Source of the DNA: an uncultured Campylobacter sp. | GTDB taxonomy: Bacteria > Campylobacterota > Campylobacteria > Campylobacterales > Campylobacteraceae | DNA: 18,109 nt | NCBI RefSeq assembly: GCF_938045595.1 | Contig: NZ_CALIBB010000296.1 | Location: forward strand, 1-18,109 | Direction: 5' to 3' | Part shown: one piece after another, positions 8,501 through 14,885 of the stretch | How the letters are laid out: every line of letters begins with the position of its first letter | How positions within the stretch are numbered: the stretch's first letter is position 1 | Notes under the pieces: generated by a model | Databases searched by the model: none | Seen by the model: the letters and a program-made list of their open reading frames with translations, nothing else | Told to the model about the DNA's origin: nothing | Position numbers and translations under genes: made by a program

Positions 8501-8801
8501 CGTAAGCGTTGGTATAAAACCTAGCGTTCCGTTTAGAATCGGCGGAGTAGGTTTAAGAGCAAGCGCAGACGTGGCATATAATCGCTTCTTTTCGGATAAG
8601 CAGCCGCAGGCTTATTTATACGTAAACGGGCTAGGTGGTACGCAGCTAAAAGGTGAGAGGTTACAAAACCTAACGACTGCCGAAGCAGGAATCGAGGCAT
8701 CTCTTTCAAGCCGCGCTACGCTTAAGCTCTCCTACGTCGGAGCATATGGAAGCGATATTAAATCTAACGGCATAGGACTAAGATTGAGACTGGAATTTTA
8801 G
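5529..8801 (+). CDS. Subtilisin-family (S8) serine protease autotransporter
   Basis: A 1090-residue type Va autotransporter. Residues 1-39 are an extended signal sequence with a hydrophobic core (23-39). The protease domain spans about 60-490 with a complete triad: Asp86 (GVMDSG), His163 (DSHGTHVSG) and Ser413 (GGTSMAAPHVSG), plus the oxyanion Asn322 (FTAGN). Residues ~515-570 are a charged helical linker. A passenger-associated repeat motif (GSGTLTLTGDNTFTGVTTI) lies at ~576-594, followed by a beta-helix-like stretch to ~815. The barrel is ~825-1090 and ends in LRLRLEF, with the terminal Phe typical of outer-membrane proteins. The architecture resembles NalP (Neisseria) and SphB1 (Bordetella), which process other surface proteins. 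An IAAC sequence at 25-28 looks like a lipobox, but its Cys lies inside the hydrophobic core. The gene stands alone. Enzyme class certain, substrate unknown. Confidence 0.96.
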   Translation: MNYDLTSKFTNLYCKEHLNLPTLSIAACLLLSGTCLGAYTETGMLGNTSSWESDEYKKDWGLTSMNASTAYALGFDGSGVKIGVMDSGVLLSHPEFGGGRINIVKSSGVYDKDGMRYPDTKYGNSPFKAGSSSEYDETNKGEFKKGEKFDIDGSWQAGVNDSHGTHVSGTMAASRDGNGMHGVAYKSNLYSANTGGNDGMTYGPNQDYNFFLKGYNALADAGVRVINNSWGSNRKVNSAYSGATGYKPSSGLRHINEYNTNIRDTISVTETNNAKDHMYLKDLNAAKKAYYQFVTKGEKSFIDAAYEVAVKRQVIQVFTAGNRSLMAESFTRAALPYFRPDAEKYWVNVTGQNGTWGYPNGSNANGEVSDAQRFNLAGNSKWWTIAAPAADIYSSTVNLKTKKASYASWGGTSMAAPHVSGALGVIFQRYPYMNAAQVRDTMLTTARQTTLRAGHEGQPLERWGSDGLGVPSKVWGWGILDLGKAMFGPGQFLGNFDITMDQDDIWSNDISDKAIKFRKIEDQNEAAVWAARKAILASKQNLSPEEKAELTFETAREKARAERAAQGYEGALIKRGSGTLTLTGDNTFTGVTTIYGGKISALNQSIGKSKHIDVQNSGELEILHSAVYRIPERNGWRSVSKASDATTVKATINSGGAFVVNDGVNNLNLSFKQGSLLRAGQVNTSDLQNLVDNPGSKKILTATGTFSGANLASTQDSYAFFKTSKEEASGSNLRLSIQSGTSMQDFALSSSQRAFADLLVANRGSGIYTQILGSNHAQAREYYSAFANDAEFAAANNSAINSIMMASVVKNRGGANTVNIDKDTRFWIFSGTNRIKSDKDTGIGKLHSDSFVNLIGIDSLIGDSSSVGVFVGAGRTDDKISGTKEVKSKDFHSGIYSDIGFEPVKFSFGAIYSKYDRDRKLISSVSPIAYEYVGSNASSLSAFAQVSYMGFSNADSFSVEPYAGVSHTRTKIDNVSNSLIRIENKTRNLQAVSVGIKPSVPFRIGGVGLRASADVAYNRFFSDKQPQAYLYVNGLGGTQLKGERLQNLTTAEAGIEASLSSRATLKLSYVGAYGSDIKSNGIGLRLRLEF

Positions 8802-9470
8802 TAGAAAGGTAATGATATCGGTGGCACCGAATTTTGAGCCAAGCGTTTTAATTTGGATCGAATTAGACATTTTTTAATTCTATGGCAAGACGGCGTAGGA
8901 GGTGCGAATTTCGCATTTTAAAGACGATAATTTTCGCGCCTCACGCCGAAAACCGTATAAAATTAACGAGCGAGTGCGGCCTGGAATTTTAACGCGGACG
9001 AAGCGGCCGATACAAGCAAGCGGTGCTGGCGGGTCAAATTTAAACGAGCAAGACGATGCGAGCAGGCAAATACGAGCTAAATTCCATAAGAGCGGACGAG
9101 CAAGAGTTTGGACATAGACGGGTAAATTTAACAATGGTAAGCCGATACAGGCTGAATTTTAGGCTAGCTTAATGAGCGAATGCGGGATAAATTTTAATGA
9201 ATACGAATGGGCGCGAGCTCGGGCAAATACGAGCAAATTTAATAATTGTGAGCGAACGCAAACTCGGACTCGAGCTAAATTTAACGAAAGCGGCAGTAGC
9301 GGACAAATTTAATAAAAGCGGTAGTCATGAGTAAAAATTTAAGCGACGAGCCGTATCTGCGACAAGTCGCGCCCGCTGCGGAGTTAAATTTTATTTCTAC
9401 CTGCCGCACGGTTAAATTTTATTTCCGATCCATCGCAGGACTAAATTTCATTTTCCGATCCGCCGAGAGG
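8802..9470. other. Long gene-free stretch with AAATTT words
   Basis: No convincing gene in about 670 bases between the convergent autotransporter and the last operon gene. Open frames at 8880-9134 and 8902-9117 oppose each other, lack ribosome sites and show no family features. From about 8980 the sequence is a run of GC-rich pieces such as GAGCGA/GCGAGC separated by (T)AAATTT(T)A words at about 9035, 9122, 9188, 9234, 9275, 9305, 9335, 9386 and on into the tandem repeat at 9384-9483. It looks like a degenerate repeat tract or decayed sequence. Confidence 0.55.
8818..8830 (+). terminator. Weak hairpin after the autotransporter gene
   Basis: TCGGT (8818-8822) pairs with ACCGA (8826-8830) across a three-base loop, starting 17 bases after the stop codon and followed by ATTTTG. 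The stem is short and the T-tract poor, so it is only a candidate terminator. Confidence 0.3.
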
Positions 9471-9483
9471 CTAAATTTTATTT
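9384..9483. repeat. Four imperfect 28-30 bp tandem repeats
   Basis: Units begin at 9384, 9412, 9441 and 9471 with the core YTAAATTTYATTT, followed by CCGATCC in copies two and three and then a GC-rich spacer of CGCC/GCCG character. The spacings are 28, 29 and 30 bases. The fourth copy includes the stop codon and last codons of the NosL-like gene (9471-9980), so the array has either grown from or invaded the 3' end of that gene. Unit length is not a multiple of three, so it is not a coding repeat. Confidence 0.7.
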
Positions 9484-9980
9484 TCAGATAGCAGGATGTT
9501 GATGAGTGGATTTAGCAGCGTCTCGCCGCGAGCGGCGCACAGCACGATCTCATCGTAGTAGTAGTCGCTCCTGCCGTAGTTGTGAAACTCATACGCGCCA
9601 AAGCCATATCCCATCGGCGTGATCTCGACGCGCGAGTACCAGGCGTCCTTGGCGATGATGTATTTTTCGGTGTCTTGCGAATAAACCCACACCACGATCT
9701 CATCTCTGTTTTTTTGCCGCATCAGCCACATAAAGACGTTTGCGATGTCGTTGAAAAAATATGTATCGCCGTTTGGCATAACGGCCTGAGCGGTGTTGTA
9801 CAGATCGTTTATCACCGTGCCGCTCTCGTGGCATAGGTATTTGCCAAATTCGATCTGCAGCGGCTGCTTATCCGTATTGCCGTGGCGCACAGAAATTTTG
9901 GATTCGGCTATATCCATCGACGATATGAGCAGCCCCATCACGCAGGCGAGCAAAACCGCGGCAAAAATTTTCTTAATCAT
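9471..9980 (-). CDS. Degenerate NosL-like exported protein, last gene of the operon
   Basis: A 169-residue protein with a basic start and hydrophobic segment at 5-22 (signal or anchor), so probably periplasmic. Residues ~44-130 resemble the NosL copper-chaperone fold: Cys50-H-E-S-G-T where NosL has C-x-x-C-G-M, then an 'AQAV..NGDTYFFNDIANVFMWL' segment like NosL's 'aaQ...dGk.y.FdDi...l.wl' and the 'TPMGYGFGAYEF' motif (from residue 121). The second Cys and the Met of the metal site are replaced by Ser53 and Thr55, so copper binding may be altered or lost. Cys13 within the hydrophobic segment and Cys148 are the other cysteines. The start overlaps the previous gene by four bases (ATGA). The NosL relation is my reading of weak motifs; alternatively it is an uncharacterised operon-specific protein. 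Confidence 0.7.
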   Translation of the reverse strand: MIKKIFAAVLLACVMGLLISSMDIAESKISVRHGNTDKQPLQIEFGKYLCHESGTVINDLYNTAQAVMPNGDTYFFNDIANVFMWLMRQKNRDEIVVWVYSQDTEKYIIAKDAWYSRVEITPMGYGFGAYEFHNYGRSDYYYDEIVLCAARGETLLNPLINILLSENKI

Positions 9981-10930
9981 AGCAGCGCGCCCCGCACGAA
10001 GTAGTATTTGACGACGTAGGCGCTGCAGATGAGCGCGTTTAGAATGAGCCAGAACGAGGAGTATTTAAGCAGGTGGGTGTAGGCGCGCTTGGTGATGAGC
10101 TCTGTTAAAAACGGCACGATGCCGAAAAATATACCCAAAAACAGCGAGCCCCAAATCGCATAGCCGACGAAGTAATAATCCTTCAAAAGCATGCAATACG
10201 GGCATTTATGGTTGGGCTGCTCGTAAACGTAAAGCCCGAAAAAATAGGTGATCGCGTAGTATGCGACGAACAAAAAGAGCAAATTCAGAGCAAAGCTCGC
10301 CATCGACTGCTTTAAGAAATTTAAGATCAAAATGGCGCCTAATATCGCGTAGAAAAAGGTCGCCAAAAGCGCCTGCGTGTAGCCGAACGGTAGCTTCGGC
10401 GCGCGAAATACGACCGAGCAGCAAAACACCGGCACGCGCAGCGGAATATTGATAAAAAATAGAATTTCTAAAATAAACTCCGCCAAAACGCCCGTAAAAA
10501 GGATGGTAAAGATCAGGTATTTGCGCCGCAGATAGGGAAATTTGCCCGCTTTAAGATCGAGGCTGTTTAAAATAAGCCAGAGCCCAAAGCCGAAGATCAG
10601 TAAAATTTTTAAAAGCAGCAGGATATTGCCGTAGCGGTTCGAGCCCACGACGCCTGCGGAACACATCGCGCCTGGCACGACCGAAGAGAGCTCGTTTAGG
10701 CAGAGCGCGAAAAATATAAACAAAATGATCTTGCACGCTATCGTGAAGAACAAAATGGTGTTGATGAGATAGTTTCTTTTCTCCAGGGCGTATTGTAAAT
10801 TTGAGGTGGCGTTAAAGTCCCAGTAGCGCATGATCCGCACGATGTGAAACTGCGAGATCGCCATCAACGCTATTACGATCAGCTCCACGGCCAAAAACGC
10901 GATCACGCTACCCGATAAAAATACGCTCAT
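9977..10930 (-). CDS. Eight-span membrane protein with cysteine motifs
   Basis: A 317-residue inner-membrane protein that I do not assign to a named family. Hydrophobic spans lie near residues 8-28, 56-78, 104-123, 138-160, 186-205, 213-235, 254-274 and 291-312. Loops carry Cys90 (GAMCSAG), a Cys170-Cys171 pair (PVFCCSV) and a C243-P-Y-C246 motif in 'HKCPYCML', with His241 adjacent. The CPYC pair resembles redox-active dithiols of thioredoxin-fold or VKOR/DsbB-type proteins, but it is not a haem motif because no His follows. It overlaps the ATPase gene upstream and the NosL-like gene downstream by four bases each, so it probably works with the ABC transporter or with copper and cysteine handling in the periplasm. 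Role inferred from context only. Confidence 0.8.
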   Translation of the reverse strand: MSVFLSGSVIAFLAVELIVIALMAISQFHIVRIMRYWDFNATSNLQYALEKRNYLINTILFFTIACKIILFIFFALCLNELSSVVPGAMCSAGVVGSNRYGNILLLLKILLIFGFGLWLILNSLDLKAGKFPYLRRKYLIFTILFTGVLAEFILEILFFINIPLRVPVFCCSVVFRAPKLPFGYTQALLATFFYAILGAILILNFLKQSMASFALNLLFLFVAYYAITYFFGLYVYEQPNHKCPYCMLLKDYYFVGYAIWGSLFLGIFFGIVPFLTELITKRAYTHLLKYSSFWLILNALICSAYVVKYYFVRGALL

Positions 10931-11604
10931 GCTGAAATTTCTCCGTCTTTTAAAAACACGTATTGATCTACGAAGCTTAGCTCGTCGAAGAGTATGTCGT
11001 GCGTCGCGATCAAAACGGTTTTTTTAAGCTCTTTGAGCTTTGAGAGCATTTCGATAAAGCCGAGCGAGTTTTGTTTGTCTAAATTTGCCGTCGGCTCATC
11101 GGCCAAGATGATCTGCGGATTCATCACGAGCGCCCTTGCGATAGCGCAGCGCTGCTTCTCGCCGCCGCTAAGGCTCGAGACGATCTGATCTTTTTTATGC
11201 GCGATATTAGCAATCTGCATCGCTTCATCTATGCGCGCGCCAAGCTCATCTCTGCTCAGCCGCTCAAGGCTAAGCGGCGCAAGGACGTTTTTATAGACGC
11301 TAAGCGCCTCAAGCAGGTTGAAAGACTGAAATATAAAGCCGATTTTTTTGTGGCGATACGCGGAGCTTTCGATATCGGCGAGCTTGGAAACGTTTGCGCC
11401 GTCAACTAAAACCTCGCCGCTACTCGGCTTAGAAAGCGCGCCTATGATGGATAGAAGCGTGCTTTTGCCGCTGCCGCTGACCCCTTTTAAGATTACGATC
11501 TGCCCTTCCTCGACGCTTAAGCTTATGTTTTTTAAAGCGCGAAATTCATTCGCCCTGCCCTCGTTGTAAATTTTATAAAGCTGCTTAATCTCTATCTTGC
11601 TCAT
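10927..11604 (-). CDS. ABC transporter ATP-binding protein (LolD/MacB type)
   Basis: A 225-residue cytoplasmic ATPase. All motifs are present: Walker A GVSGSGKST (41-49), Q-loop Gln93 in IFQSFNLL, signature LSGGEKQ (145-151), Walker B IILADE ending at Glu170, D-loop, and H-loop His202 (ATHD). Single-domain ATPases of this length with 'FQSFNLL' and 'LADEPTANLD' pair with FtsX-type permeases in the LolD/MacB/FtsE class, which drive mechanotransmission or lipoprotein and substrate extraction rather than classical import. The partner permease gene lies immediately upstream with a four-base ATGA overlap, and the eight-span protein follows with another. The NosF-type ATPase of nitrous oxide reductase loci is an analogous neighbour of NosL. 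The ATPase assignment is firm; the transported or extracted molecule is not known. Confidence 0.93.
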   Translation of the reverse strand: MSKIEIKQLYKIYNEGRANEFRALKNISLSVEEGQIVILKGVSGSGKSTLLSIIGALSKPSSGEVLVDGANVSKLADIESSAYRHKKIGFIFQSFNLLEALSVYKNVLAPLSLERLSRDELGARIDEAMQIANIAHKKDQIVSSLSGGEKQRCAIARALVMNPQIILADEPTANLDKQNSLGFIEMLSKLKELKKTVLIATHDILFDELSFVDQYVFLKDGEISA

Positions 11605-12710
11605 TTGACCGCCTCGCTCATATCGCCTATAGCGATGCGCCAGGATGGGATGATGACGAAGGCTAAAAACGGGATCACGCTAAAGACGAAGATCAAAAAG
11701 AGCATATTGAAATTTATCGCGGGCGTGAAGGTGATGAAATTTCGCAGCTCGCCGCCTAAGAATATATCGCGCAGAAGCGGCGCATCCAGGATAAAAACAT
11801 AAGCATAAGCGCCCGCGACGCCGAGTAGATAAGCGCTTAGCGAGACGATGAAATTTTGGATAAATTTCATCGCGATGATGTCTTTAATACAAAAGCCTAT
11901 ACTGCGCAAGATCGCGATCTCTTTTTTCTTCTCGCCGTATGCGAGCGAAATTTGATTTTTCAGCAAGATGAAAAACGAGATCATCGCCACGGCGTAAAGC
12001 ACCATAAAAATTCCACCCTTGTAATAATACAGATGCCTCACTTCGGCTACCGCATCCTCGGCACTAAGGACTTCCGTGTTGGGGTATAAATTTACGATCT
12101 TAAGCGCTACTTCGCTTACTTCGTTGGGGTTGGGCACGCTTACGTAGAGCTTCGTGTATTCGCCCTCCTTCAGGCTTAGCACCTCGCGCGCGGTATCGGG
12201 GTTGAGATAGATCACGTCGTTTGAGACGATGCTGCTTTCGTGCGGCGAAATTTTATTAATCTTAATCGCGATTAGGCGCTGTTCGGTTAAGAAGTGAAAC
12301 TCGTCCTCATAGTACCACTCGCCCATCGCCGCTTTTACCCCCTCGCCTACGATCATTTCGTTTTCGCTCAGGCTTTCGTCGCCTACGATATGAAACCAAA
12401 CGCGCTTTTGGGCGAAGTAATACATCCCGTCCACGGCGCCCTGCACTTCACTGACGCCCGCGATTTTAGAGATATCGTAGATATAGCCGTCGTGCATCAG
12501 GTCGCGTTTGCCGGCGCGCAGAGCCTCTACGACGATGTCGGGTCTGAGCTTGATGACCTTTTCAAGATCGTTTTGAATGGAGCCCGAGATGAAAAGCACC
12601 GAGCTTAAAATAAAAACGATAAATGCAAATATTGCGAAGCTAAAGGAGTGATCGGCTCTGTCTTTTCGCAGCAGAGTTACGGAGTAGTCGATGAAGTTTT
12701 TACTTATCAT
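11601..12710 (-). CDS. FtsX-family ABC transporter permease
   Basis: A 369-residue inner-membrane protein with the four-span FtsX/LolC/MacB layout. Span 1 is at residues 24-43, a large periplasmic domain covers about 45-230, and spans 2-4 lie near 232-251, 284-308 and 335-355. The loop 'KKKEIAILRSIG' (261-272), just after span 2, is the conserved cytoplasmic coupling segment of this family. The periplasmic domain contains no cysteine, so it is not itself an obvious copper site. It partners the ATPase encoded directly downstream (ATGA overlap) and starts inside the last codons of the 62-residue gene (11-base overlap). In this setting it probably acts on a periplasmic or outer-membrane-bound factor for cytochrome or copper maturation; that role is inferred from neighbours. 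Confidence 0.9.
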   Translation of the reverse strand: MISKNFIDYSVTLLRKDRADHSFSFAIFAFIVFILSSVLFISGSIQNDLEKVIKLRPDIVVEALRAGKRDLMHDGYIYDISKIAGVSEVQGAVDGMYYFAQKRVWFHIVGDESLSENEMIVGEGVKAAMGEWYYEDEFHFLTEQRLIAIKINKISPHESSIVSNDVIYLNPDTAREVLSLKEGEYTKLYVSVPNPNEVSEVALKIVNLYPNTEVLSAEDAVAEVRHLYYYKGGIFMVLYAVAMISFFILLKNQISLAYGEKKKEIAILRSIGFCIKDIIAMKFIQNFIVSLSAYLLGVAGAYAYVFILDAPLLRDIFLGGELRNFITFTPAINFNMLFLIFVFSVIPFLAFVIIPSWRIAIGDMSEAVK

Positions 12711-12888
12711 AGACGAACTCCGCGTATGCTTTGCTCTTAAAGCTGCTTGAGAGCCGCACGTCCTTTATCTCGCGCGCTAGCTTTTGCAGACACTGCTCGC
12801 CCTTTGCGCGATCAAAGCTTACATAATGCACCGCGATGAGCGCGTAAAGGGCGGCAAAAAAGATCATTAAAGCGCAAATGAGCCTCAT
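12700..12888 (-). CDS. 62-residue single-span protein in the operon
   Basis: A short protein with one hydrophobic segment (about residues 3-22) and a charged C-terminal part containing Cys33, probably periplasmic. Its start overlaps the stop of the double-NosL gene by four bases (ATGA), and its stop lies 11 bases inside the permease gene, so the arrangement makes it a real translated link in the chain rather than a chance frame. No family is recognised. It could be an accessory subunit of the ABC transporter, a small metal-site protein, or mainly a coupling cistron. Confidence 0.7.
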   Translation of the reverse strand: MRLICALMIFFAALYALIAVHYVSFDRAKGEQCLQKLAREIKDVRLSSSFKSKAYAEFVYDK

Positions 12889-14009
12889 AGCCCTTCTACT
12901 ACGCTCTCTTGAATTTCATCAAATTTAAGTACACTCTTGCCTCCGTGATCTTTAGCGAAGGTCTTAGCCGCGCTCTCGCTTTCAAATGGAATGAGCTCGT
13001 CACCCATCGGTCCTAAGACGTTGGAGCCGAGCACGAAAAAGGCGCTTTTAGCGTCGATCTTATGAAGCTTATAGTAGTCGGTTACGAAAATTTTATCAAA
13101 GCCCTTGCCCTTTTGGAAGTAGTATTTCATCATATCTTTCACGCCGTCAAAATACAAGTTCTCGCCGCCCTGAACCTCTATCATCGCCGCCCAGTTAGGG
13201 TTTTTGCCCACTAGCATGCCGCAGACCGGGCATTTAGCACCCTCGGGCACGACGATCTTTTCAGGCTTTTTCGCTTTTGTATCTTTACCGCTGCTGCCTA
13301 AATTTGCCGGGGCATCCCATAGATACAGCGCCGCGGCTTGCAGGTGTTTGTCGTACTCAGGCTCCTTGCTCGCGCCTTTTGCGTCGCAAACATTTTTGAG
13401 ATGAGCTTTAAGCTCGGAGATGGCTTTAAAGCTTTTCGCTTCGGTTTTAGCGCAGTTTGTTTCGTAAAATTCTTTACCGTGCGCGTAAACGCCGCCCTCG
13501 CGCTTGGCTTTGATCATCTTGTTATCGCCCGCGAAGTCCTGCCCCGCAATCTCGTAGGCTTTGGCAAAGTTTACTATCTCGCCGCCGTTTTCGGCTTGAA
13601 ATTCTTTCGCGTCGGCTTCGGTTGAGAAGGCGTATTTGCTATTACGGCTCATCGTGCCTTTGACCTTGCTGCCCACGACGTAAAAGGCTTTATTTACGTC
13701 GATCAAATTTAGATTTTTCGTATCGACGACCTGCGCATCGCTTGGAATTTTTCCCTCCGTTAGCTCGTACAAGCAGTGCAGAGAAGCTACTTGCTTGCCG
13801 TTCCAAACGTGATTAGTTTTATAGAATTTAACCAAATTCATTCCGCAAACGGCGCAGTATTCTTTGCCCTCGCCGCTTCCTACAAGCGTAGCCTTGCTAG
13901 GATCCACGCTTTGAAACATCGGCTGTGCCGGCTTATTAGCCCCATCCATCGAGGCACCGCAAACGAGCGCAACAAGCGCAGCCGAAGCTAAAAACGAACG
14001 TAAAATCAT
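12885..14009 (-). CDS. Periplasmic double-NosL-domain protein (putative copper chaperone)
   Basis: A 374-residue exported protein with a hydrophobic signal (about 3-20). The first NosL-like domain (about 45-155) has C52-A-V-C55-G-M57. The second (about 255-370) has C260-P-V-C263-G-M265, then 'AAMIEVQGGENLYFDGVKDMMKYY' in overlapping NosL-type strands and a GPMGDELIPF motif near 333-342. NosL binds Cu(I) through Cys and Met and serves copper delivery in nitrous oxide reductase systems. The linker (about 165-235) looks like a cytochrome c relic: 'HGKEFYETNC', Cys208, and a terminal 'AAALYLWD', but no CxxCH, so it should not bind haem c. AAGGAG with five-base spacing supports ATG 14009. It sits 32 bases after the Sel1 gene, and its stop overlaps the next start. 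Cys18 in the signal could mark a lipoprotein, but its lipobox is poor. Domain calls good, client protein unknown. Confidence 0.88.
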   Translation of the reverse strand: MILRSFLASAALVALVCGASMDGANKPAQPMFQSVDPSKATLVGSGEGKEYCAVCGMNLVKFYKTNHVWNGKQVASLHCLYELTEGKIPSDAQVVDTKNLNLIDVNKAFYVVGSKVKGTMSRNSKYAFSTEADAKEFQAENGGEIVNFAKAYEIAGQDFAGDNKMIKAKREGGVYAHGKEFYETNCAKTEAKSFKAISELKAHLKNVCDAKGASKEPEYDKHLQAAALYLWDAPANLGSSGKDTKAKKPEKIVVPEGAKCPVCGMLVGKNPNWAAMIEVQGGENLYFDGVKDMMKYYFQKGKGFDKIFVTDYYKLHKIDAKSAFFVLGSNVLGPMGDELIPFESESAAKTFAKDHGGKSVLKFDEIQESVVEGL

Positions 14010-14041
14010 ACTATCTCCTTAAAAATTTTAATATTTCAAAT

Positions 14042-14875
14042 TTACTTACTAATCGAGTTCAAAAATTCCAAATTCTCGCATCCCATCTTGATGCCGCCGT
14101 CGCAGCTTTTTTTGAAAAACTCTTTTGCTTTGGCGTTATCGGACTTCACGCCCTTACCCTCGGCATACATTATGGCTAAATTATTGCAGCCGTCGAAGTG
14201 GCCGAGGTTGCACGCCTTTTCATACTGCTGCTTTGCTTGCTTATAATCCTGGTCCACCCCCTGCCCGAAGGCGTATAGATAGCCTAGATTGTTGCAGCCG
14301 ATGCCGATGTCGCCGCCGCAGGCTTTTTCATAAAAAATTTTAGCCTTCGCGAAGCTTTGCTGCACGCCTTCGCCCTTTAGATACAGATAGCCCAGGTTGT
14401 TGCAGCCCATCATATCGCCGTAGGTGCAGGCCTTTTCATAAAGGCTCGCCGCCTTGGCTACGTCCTTTGTAAGCCCGGCGCCGTTTGCATATAAAAGCCC
14501 GAGCGAGGTGCAGCCTTCGTTATCTTTGCAGGCTTTTTCGTAATAAGCCGCGGCTTTGGTGAAATTTTGATCCGCGCCGTTGCCGCTTTCGTAGATATAG
14601 CCTAGATTGTTGCACGCAAGCGCAAATTTAGCGCTGCACGCCTTCTCGTAGAGACTGATCGCTTTTTCGAAATTTTTCTCTACGTTGCCGGTGCCCTCAA
14701 AATATAAAACGGCTAGATTATAGCATCCCGAAGCTTTATTTTCCAAACCGCACGCTCGCTCGTAAATTTCTGCGAGTTTTTTATGATCGCCGCTTTGCTG
14801 CGCTTGAATGCCCTCGCTGATAAAGCCCGCATTTGCCGCGGCAGCCAAGGCTAACGCTATTAGAAATTTTTTCAA
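14042..14875 (-). CDS. Cys-rich Sel1-repeat protein, Hcp-like
   Basis: A 277-residue exported protein with signal MKKFLIALALAAAANAG (cleavage near residue 17). The mature part is a string of about seven Sel1-like (TPR-related) repeats of about 36 residues, with the pattern A...YEKAC-x5-8-C-NNLG.LY..G.G. Each repeat carries a Cys pair (x5, x7 or x8 between), as in the Helicobacter cysteine-rich Hcp proteins, where the pair forms a disulfide stapling each helix pair. It is a periplasmic scaffold or binding protein; Hcp proteins have been linked to penicillin binding and immune recognition, which need not apply here. Translation begins at TTG 14875, supported by AAAGGAG just upstream and the signal peptide. 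It lies 10 bases after the CcsBA gene, so it belongs to the same transcript. Confidence 0.9.
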   Translation of the reverse strand: MKKFLIALALAAAANAGFISEGIQAQQSGDHKKLAEIYERACGLENKASGCYNLAVLYFEGTGNVEKNFEKAISLYEKACSAKFALACNNLGYIYESGNGADQNFTKAAAYYEKACKDNEGCTSLGLLYANGAGLTKDVAKAASLYEKACTYGDMMGCNNLGYLYLKGEGVQQSFAKAKIFYEKACGGDIGIGCNNLGYLYAFGQGVDQDYKQAKQQYEKACNLGHFDGCNNLAIMYAEGKGVKSDNAKAKEFFKKSCDGGIKMGCENLEFLNSISK

Positions 14876-14885
14876 ATTTACTCCT

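Noticed and set aside
8880..9134. Opposed open frames of 84 (minus) and 71 (plus) codons in the gap after the autotransporter
   Set aside because: They overlap each other, lack ribosome sites and recognisable domains, and have arginine-rich composition typical of shadow frames in GC-rich spacers.
9384..9483. CRISPR array
   Set aside because: Only four imperfect units, with a conserved core of about 13 bases and spacers too short and similar to each other; no cas genes nearby.
9327..9491. 54-codon plus-strand frame containing repeated LNFIF-type peptides
   Set aside because: The peptide repetition comes from the underlying DNA repeat, whose 28, 29 and 30 base spacing changes frame between copies. 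There is no good ribosome site, and the frame runs into the end of the convergent NosL-like gene.
10190..10204. CPYC motif of the eight-span protein as a haem c site
   Set aside because: Haem c attachment by CcsBA needs CxxCH or a known variant such as CxxCK; here Met follows the second Cys.
9471..14009. Nitrous oxide reductase (nos) cluster
   Set aside because: NosL-like and ABC genes are present, but there is no nosZ, nosD, nosH or NosY-type permease, and the permease here is FtsX-type.
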